Shown here: positions 60,910-64,000 of the stretch, piece by piece
How the letters are laid out: each line of letters starts with the position of its first letter
Position numbering within the stretch: the stretch's first letter is position 1
DNA from: Pedobacter sp. BAL39
GTDB lineage: Bacteria; Bacteroidota; Bacteroidia; Sphingobacteriales; Sphingobacteriaceae
Direction of reading: 5' to 3'
Length of the DNA: 64,000 nt
NCBI RefSeq assembly: GCF_000170795.1
Contig: NZ_ABCM01000015.1
Location: 81,031 to 145,030, forward strand
The notes under the pieces: generated by a model
Told to the model about the DNA's origin: nothing
Databases searched by the model: none
What the model saw: the letters and a program-made list of their open reading frames with translations, nothing else
Made by a program: the position numbers and the translations under genes

Positions 60910-61653
60910 TTAGATGTTGTTGATGCGCTGGAGGATGTAGTCTTTTTTGCGACTGGATACGGGGATTTCTGTTTTGTCTTTCAGGATGATGAAACCGGTT
61001 TTTAGGAACTTGTCGACACAGGTGATGTTGACCAGGTAAGACTGGTGTGCACGGAGGAACCACTGGTCCGGGAGGATCTCATCATAAAACTTCAGTGGTT
61101 TGGATATCAGTATCTTGCGTCCTTCAGTGAGGAAGAAATTGGTATAGCTGCCTTCACTCTGGCAGTAGATGATGTCGCGCAGTTTTACCACCTGCAGGTA
61201 TTCCATGGTGTGGAGCACGATGTGGCTCTCCAGGCTGTCCTGAATTTCTTTGGTATCATTGGCGATCGTCAGCTGCTGTTGCTGCTGTGATCCGTCGAGT
61301 GTTTCTGTACGTGCGCGTTGCAGTGCTGCCTGCAGTTCCTGCTCATCGAGCGGTTTCAGAAGGTAGTCGAGGGCGCCGTATTTGATGGCCTTGATGGCAA
61401 AATGATTATAGGCGGTAATGAAGATGATGCGGAAGGTAATTTCGCTGAACTCGCTCAGCACGTCAAATGCGGTGCCGTCGACGAGTTGGATGTCCATCAG
61501 GACCAGCTGTGGTTTGGTGGCTTTGATGAGTGCTACGGCATCCTTAACATTGGTTGCGGTGCCGAGGATGTTAATATCGTCCTCCTGGCTGACCAGGTAT
61601 TTTATTTCCCTGCGTACCGCGGGTTCGTCTTCGATAATTATAGTATCTATCAT
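60910..61653 (-). CDS. LytTR family response regulator
   Basis: The 247-aa protein has a receiver domain with Glu8-Asp9 and the phosphorylation site Asp54 (LVLMDIQLVDG), the conserved Lys in LKPLDEQEL, and a LytTR DNA-binding domain from about 145 (LVNITCVDKFLKTGFIILKDKTEIPVSSRKKDYI). The gene is transcribed first and is followed 3 bp later by the LytS-type kinase gene, its cognate partner. Target genes are not evident. Confidence 0.95.
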   Translation of the reverse strand: MIDTIIIEDEPAVRREIKYLVSQEDDINILGTATNVKDAVALIKATKPQLVLMDIQLVDGTAFDVLSEFSEITFRIIFITAYNHFAIKAIKYGALDYLLKPLDEQELQAALQRARTETLDGSQQQQQLTIANDTKEIQDSLESHIVLHTMEYLQVVKLRDIIYCQSEGSYTNFFLTEGRKILISKPLKFYDEILPDQWFLRAHQSYLVNITCVDKFLKTGFIILKDKTEIPVSSRKKDYILQRINNI

Positions 61654-61745
61654 TTATTTATTTCTTACTGAGATATAATGATACATAAAAAATTGTTGAA
61701 GGAAATAAAAAATAATATTAATTCATCTATGAGGTTGATTTGCCT

Positions 61746-61863
61746 GGGTTGACAAGGTACTCTTCGCCCTTTAAGGCACTTTCGGAAGGCTTTTTTATAG
61801 GTTTTGTATAGCCATAGACCTTACACGGGCTATGACAACACCTTGTGAGTACCTTGTCAACCC
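61746..61863. repeat. 17-bp perfect inverted repeat with 84-bp spacer
   Basis: Arms GGGTTGACAAGGTACTC (61746-61762) and GAGTACCTTGTCAACCC (61847-61863). A further pair, TCGCCCTTT near 61763 and AAAGGGCGA near 61893, flanks it imperfectly. It lies between the response-regulator start and tRNA-Val. The remaining bases of this 300-bp stretch show no gene. Confidence 0.75.
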
Positions 61864-61917
61864 CTTGTGAATAGCGAACAAAACCCGAACAAAGGGCGAC
61901 TGAGTTGCGATTAAATG

Positions 61918-61950
61918 GAAAACGCCGGCCTCTTTGTGAAGCCAGCGTTT
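61918..61950 (-). terminator. Terminator of the tRNA-Val transcript
   Basis: 9-bp stem with one mismatch (61921-61929 with 61941-61949, AACGCCGGC/GCCAGCGTT) just downstream of the tRNA on the minus strand; weak T tract. Confidence 0.6.
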
Positions 61951-61956
61951 CTGCTG

Positions 61957-62031
61957 AGGGAGATACCGGGCTCGAACCGGTGACCCTTACCTTGTCGAGG
62001 TAATGCTCTGAACCAACTGAGCTAATCTCCC
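61957..62031 (-). tRNA. tRNA-Val (anticodon GAC)
   Basis: Read on the minus strand the sequence folds as a complete cloverleaf: acceptor GGGAGAT with ATCTCCC, D arm GCTC/GAGC, anticodon stem TTACC/GGTAA, and T arm ACCGG/CCGGT with TTCGAGC loop. The anticodon loop is TCGACAA, giving GAC (Val). Position 33, normally U in nearly all tRNAs, is C here, and the discriminator base is T. No CCA is encoded. The structure is otherwise intact, so it is probably functional. Confidence 0.88.
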
Positions 62032-62133
62032 TTTATCGCAATGTTAAGGAACAAGTGGCTTGACGGCTGTCAAAAAAATGTATCCTTTGTCTAATGCGAT
62101 GCGAATATAACAACAAAGAGTATAAAATGAAAT

Positions 62134-62817
62134 TTAATTGCCAAAATGAATACTAAAATTGGTAGAATCTGCAGGTTTATGGAAATGTTTGGCATAGAAC
62201 GTTTTTAGTTCTTCTGAGTCGACGCCGTCCCGATTGACACTCTTGATCAATCTGTGGGCGGATTTTTTTGCATCCTGTCCATCTCTGGCTTTCATCAATG
62301 CGTAGTCAACAAGAAAATTATCATCTTCTCCAGGCCCATTGTAGCCAAGGACAGTTCCATCTTTACCGATGATCTGTGCCTTGGAATGAATGTTCTCTGA
62401 AGGGAGAAAGGCTTTGGTCTGGTCATTTTTGATGAGCATAAACGACTTTGCTTCCGGATGTTTTTTTGAAAAATCATTGAACTCATTGATGCTGGGCCCG
62501 GTAAAAAGATAGGCAAATGCAACATCAGGGTAGACGTCAAATCTCTGCCTGAGCGCTGCATAAGTTGGTTTTTGGTCTGTTGGGGGGAGTTGATTCGCAT
62601 TGAACCAGGTATACAGGTAGACGGTTTTTCCCTTAAAGAGCTCGCTGTACCGATACATTTTGCCGTCGGCGTCTTTGAGTTCATAGTCTGATACATTGAC
62701 TTCTTTAAGGTCATCATACTTACGTACGCCAAGTTTGGTTGCGGTTTTGAGCATGGGTACGCAGGCGCTTTGCAGGAAAATTGCTGCTGCGAGGAGGCTG
62801 AGTGTTAACTTTTTCAT
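62134..62817 (-). CDS. Redoxin-like lipoprotein without CxxC
   Basis: The 227-aa protein has a lipoprotein signal (LLAAAIFLQSAC, Cys19). Residues about 50-180 resemble a TlpA/AhpC-type thioredoxin fold: YELKDADGKMYRYSELFKGKTVYLYTWFNANQLPP, then KAQIIGKDGTVLGYNGPGEDDN. The strand that normally ends in the active-site WCxxC reads TWFNANQLPP, so no redox Cys is present; Cys19 is the lipidation site. It is probably a structural or binding relative. It lies between tRNA-Val and the cyclophilin gene. Confidence 0.7.
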   Translation of the reverse strand: MKKLTLSLLAAAIFLQSACVPMLKTATKLGVRKYDDLKEVNVSDYELKDADGKMYRYSELFKGKTVYLYTWFNANQLPPTDQKPTYAALRQRFDVYPDVAFAYLFTGPSINEFNDFSKKHPEAKSFMLIKNDQTKAFLPSENIHSKAQIIGKDGTVLGYNGPGEDDNFLVDYALMKARDGQDAKKSAHRLIKSVNRDGVDSEELKTFYAKHFHKPADSTNFSIHFGN

Positions 62818-62932
62818 AACAGGTCGTTGTTTGTGGTGTGTATAAATAGCAGACGGTGCAAACCTGAGAAAGGTTGCACCGCCGGAATATTTTTTTGAAT
62901 GAAAGTATGTGGGGCCGCCTATCCAGGCTGGA

Positions 62933-63649
62933 TCATGGCGTCGAAGGTTTGACTGTTTTGATGGTCCTTTTAAAAATCTCAGCGGATTCTTTTTTGGAAA
63001 GGATCACCGCCTTGAATTTTATCGCTTCCTCGGGCACGTCCTGAGCGTTGGTGCTTACATTGTTGATTTTGTCGGCAACATCCATCCCTTCAACAATTTC
63101 GCCGAAGACGGTGTAAAAGCCGTCCAATTGTGGATCACCCCCTGTTTTCTTGTATACCTGGCGGTGTTGCAGCGGAATTCTGATTCCTCTTTTCTTTTCG
63201 AGGTCATCCATTTGTTCGTCGGTATATGTCTTTCCTGTCACCAGGTAAATCTGGGTAAAATAGGAACTCTTCTGAGGATTGTCATCACGGCCTGCGCCCA
63301 ATGCGCCTTTCTTATGAAAATAGGCGCCGTTGATTTCTGCAGGAATTCTTTTCGGAGTTTCTTCAGGATGAAGTTTTTCCCTGTTGAGGATGGTGTCATC
63401 CAGGTCGCCGCCCTGACTTACAAATGCCTTGATCACCCTATTGAATTCGGCATCGTTGAACTTCCCCTCTCTGATGGTTTTTAAAAAGTTATCTCTGTGT
63501 TTTGGTGTACCGTCGTATAACATCAGGGTAATGTTGCCTTTGTTAGTGATTAGCCTGACATAGGCCGACTGGGCTGATTGGGCTTGTGCAAACGTACTGA
63601 AGAGGGTAAGCAATAATGTGAGTGTCAATATCTTGGTCTTGATGGTCAT
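62933..63649 (-). CDS. Secreted cyclophilin-type peptidyl-prolyl isomerase
   Basis: The ATG at 63647-63649 (MTIKTKILTLTLLLTLFSTFAQAQ) gives 238 aa with a typical signal peptide; an upstream ATG at 63670 would add seven residues. Cyclophilin motifs: HRDNFLKTIREGKFNDAEFNRVIKAFVSQGGD, then GRDDNPQKSSYFTQIYLVTG, FYTVFGEIVEGMDVADKI. The Arg of the active site (FNRVI) is present. It assists folding of periplasmic or outer-membrane proteins. Confidence 0.92.
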   Translation of the reverse strand: MTIKTKILTLTLLLTLFSTFAQAQSAQSAYVRLITNKGNITLMLYDGTPKHRDNFLKTIREGKFNDAEFNRVIKAFVSQGGDLDDTILNREKLHPEETPKRIPAEINGAYFHKKGALGAGRDDNPQKSSYFTQIYLVTGKTYTDEQMDDLEKKRGIRIPLQHRQVYKKTGGDPQLDGFYTVFGEIVEGMDVADKINNVSTNAQDVPEEAIKFKAVILSKKESAEIFKRTIKTVKPSTP

Positions 63650-63862
63650 AATAAAGGAGCTGCTGGTCATTAGATGGAAGCTGAGTAAATGATTTTTAAA
63701 TTAGTATTTTATCCTGTCTTGCCCTTCTTCCAAATCTATGCCATAAAACTGGCCTGATGGTTGCTCTTATTTGCTTTTTTAAGTGTTTGTACACCTAAAA
63801 GGGCTAATTAACAGTTTTGTTACTGTCAGCTGGCCGCAAATGTAACCAAATAGGAATGAGCA

Positions 63863-64000
63863 ATGGATAATGAGCAGAAAATAGGGAGTCTGGAATCGGG
63901 CAATATCAATGTCAACGAGAACTACGAAGTGGAGTTTTGGGCCAAAAAGTTCAATGTCTCCCCACAAAGATTAAGAGAAATTATTAAAGTTACCGGTACG
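63863..64000 (+). CDS. DUF3606 family protein, 5' part
   Basis: ATG at 63863 preceded by AGGAAT, reading open to the window edge (46 codons). The peptide INVNENYEVEFWAKKFNVSP and RLREIIKVTGT matches the small DUF3606 family (about 60 aa), which has an acid-to-basic strand-helix fold and no known function. The C-terminal few residues lie outside the window. Confidence 0.85.
   Translation, partial: MDNEQKIGSLESGNINVNENYEVEFWAKKFNVSPQRLREIIKVTGT

Overview
This window looks like a chromosome segment from a Bacteroidota bacterium of the Sphingobacteriaceae, Pedobacter-like. The evidence is the DUF6266, DUF4290, DUF3822 and DUF3606 family proteins, OmpA/TonB-style outer-membrane proteins, frequent lipoproteins, a GreA-type C-domain protein, and the Bacteroidota -7 promoter motif TAnnTTTG in front of many genes. 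Species is not determinable by eye. Almost all of the window is coding, mostly housekeeping genes. I see no IS element, prophage, CRISPR array or rRNA. One tRNA is present.

Layout. 1-8.3 kb: the 3' part of rsmG, a 500-bp repeat-bearing gap, dprA, a cystathionine-beta-synthase-type PLP enzyme, then murA, DUF4290 and a PcrA/UvrD helicase on the minus strand. 8.6-14.7 kb: M20 dipeptidase, membrane-anchored GH25 muramidase, dipeptide epimerase, a thioredoxin-domain DUF255 protein and SlyD. 14.8-19.6 kb: a probable zinc-homeostasis locus made of an ABC ATPase, an FtsX-type permease with a His-rich loop, a DUF3299-like periplasmic protein and a Fur/Zur regulator in one minus-strand operon, followed by a divergent merC-like/cobW-like (G3E GTPase) pair whose shared promoter carries two matching 15-bp palindromes. 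19.7-30.3 kb: ABC-F ATPase, DUF6266, a helical-repeat protein, nitroreductase, GreA-like protein, two tandem NodB-type lipoproteins, an S9 peptidase and a C1 peptidase. 30.7-37 kb: a GH130 protein, two GT4 glycosyltransferases (one with an extra toroid-like domain) and an Fsr-like MFS exporter. 37-38.9 kb: an AAA/DUF4143-type ATPase preceded by three evenly spaced palindromes and about 600 bp of apparently non-coding DNA. 38.9-55 kb: clpB, an exonuclease/phosphatase-family secreted protein, SRPBCC, pyrE, an outer-membrane beta-barrel receptor, Nudix, coaD, rsmD, DUF3822, a RecD-like helicase, a lone 4HB_MCP membrane protein, a histidine kinase, GtrA and a GT39-type glycosyltransferase. 55-64 kb: Dabb protein, galK with an aldose 1-epimerase lipoprotein, an unrecognised lipoprotein, a LytS/LytTR-type two-component pair, tRNA-Val(GAC), a redoxin-like lipoprotein, a cyclophilin and the start of a DUF3606 gene.

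Most interesting unexplained signals: (1) three related long hairpins at 477-562, 28836-28912 and 30575-30656 that share a core and show compensatory changes in their outer stem; (2) the zinc locus with its two candidate Zur operators; (3) the triple palindrome in front of the AAA ATPase; (4) a degenerate 41-bp tandem repeat at 618-830; (5) tRNA-Val with C33; (6) MurA with Asp in place of the active-site Cys. None of these was tested by database search; all calls come from reading the sequence.
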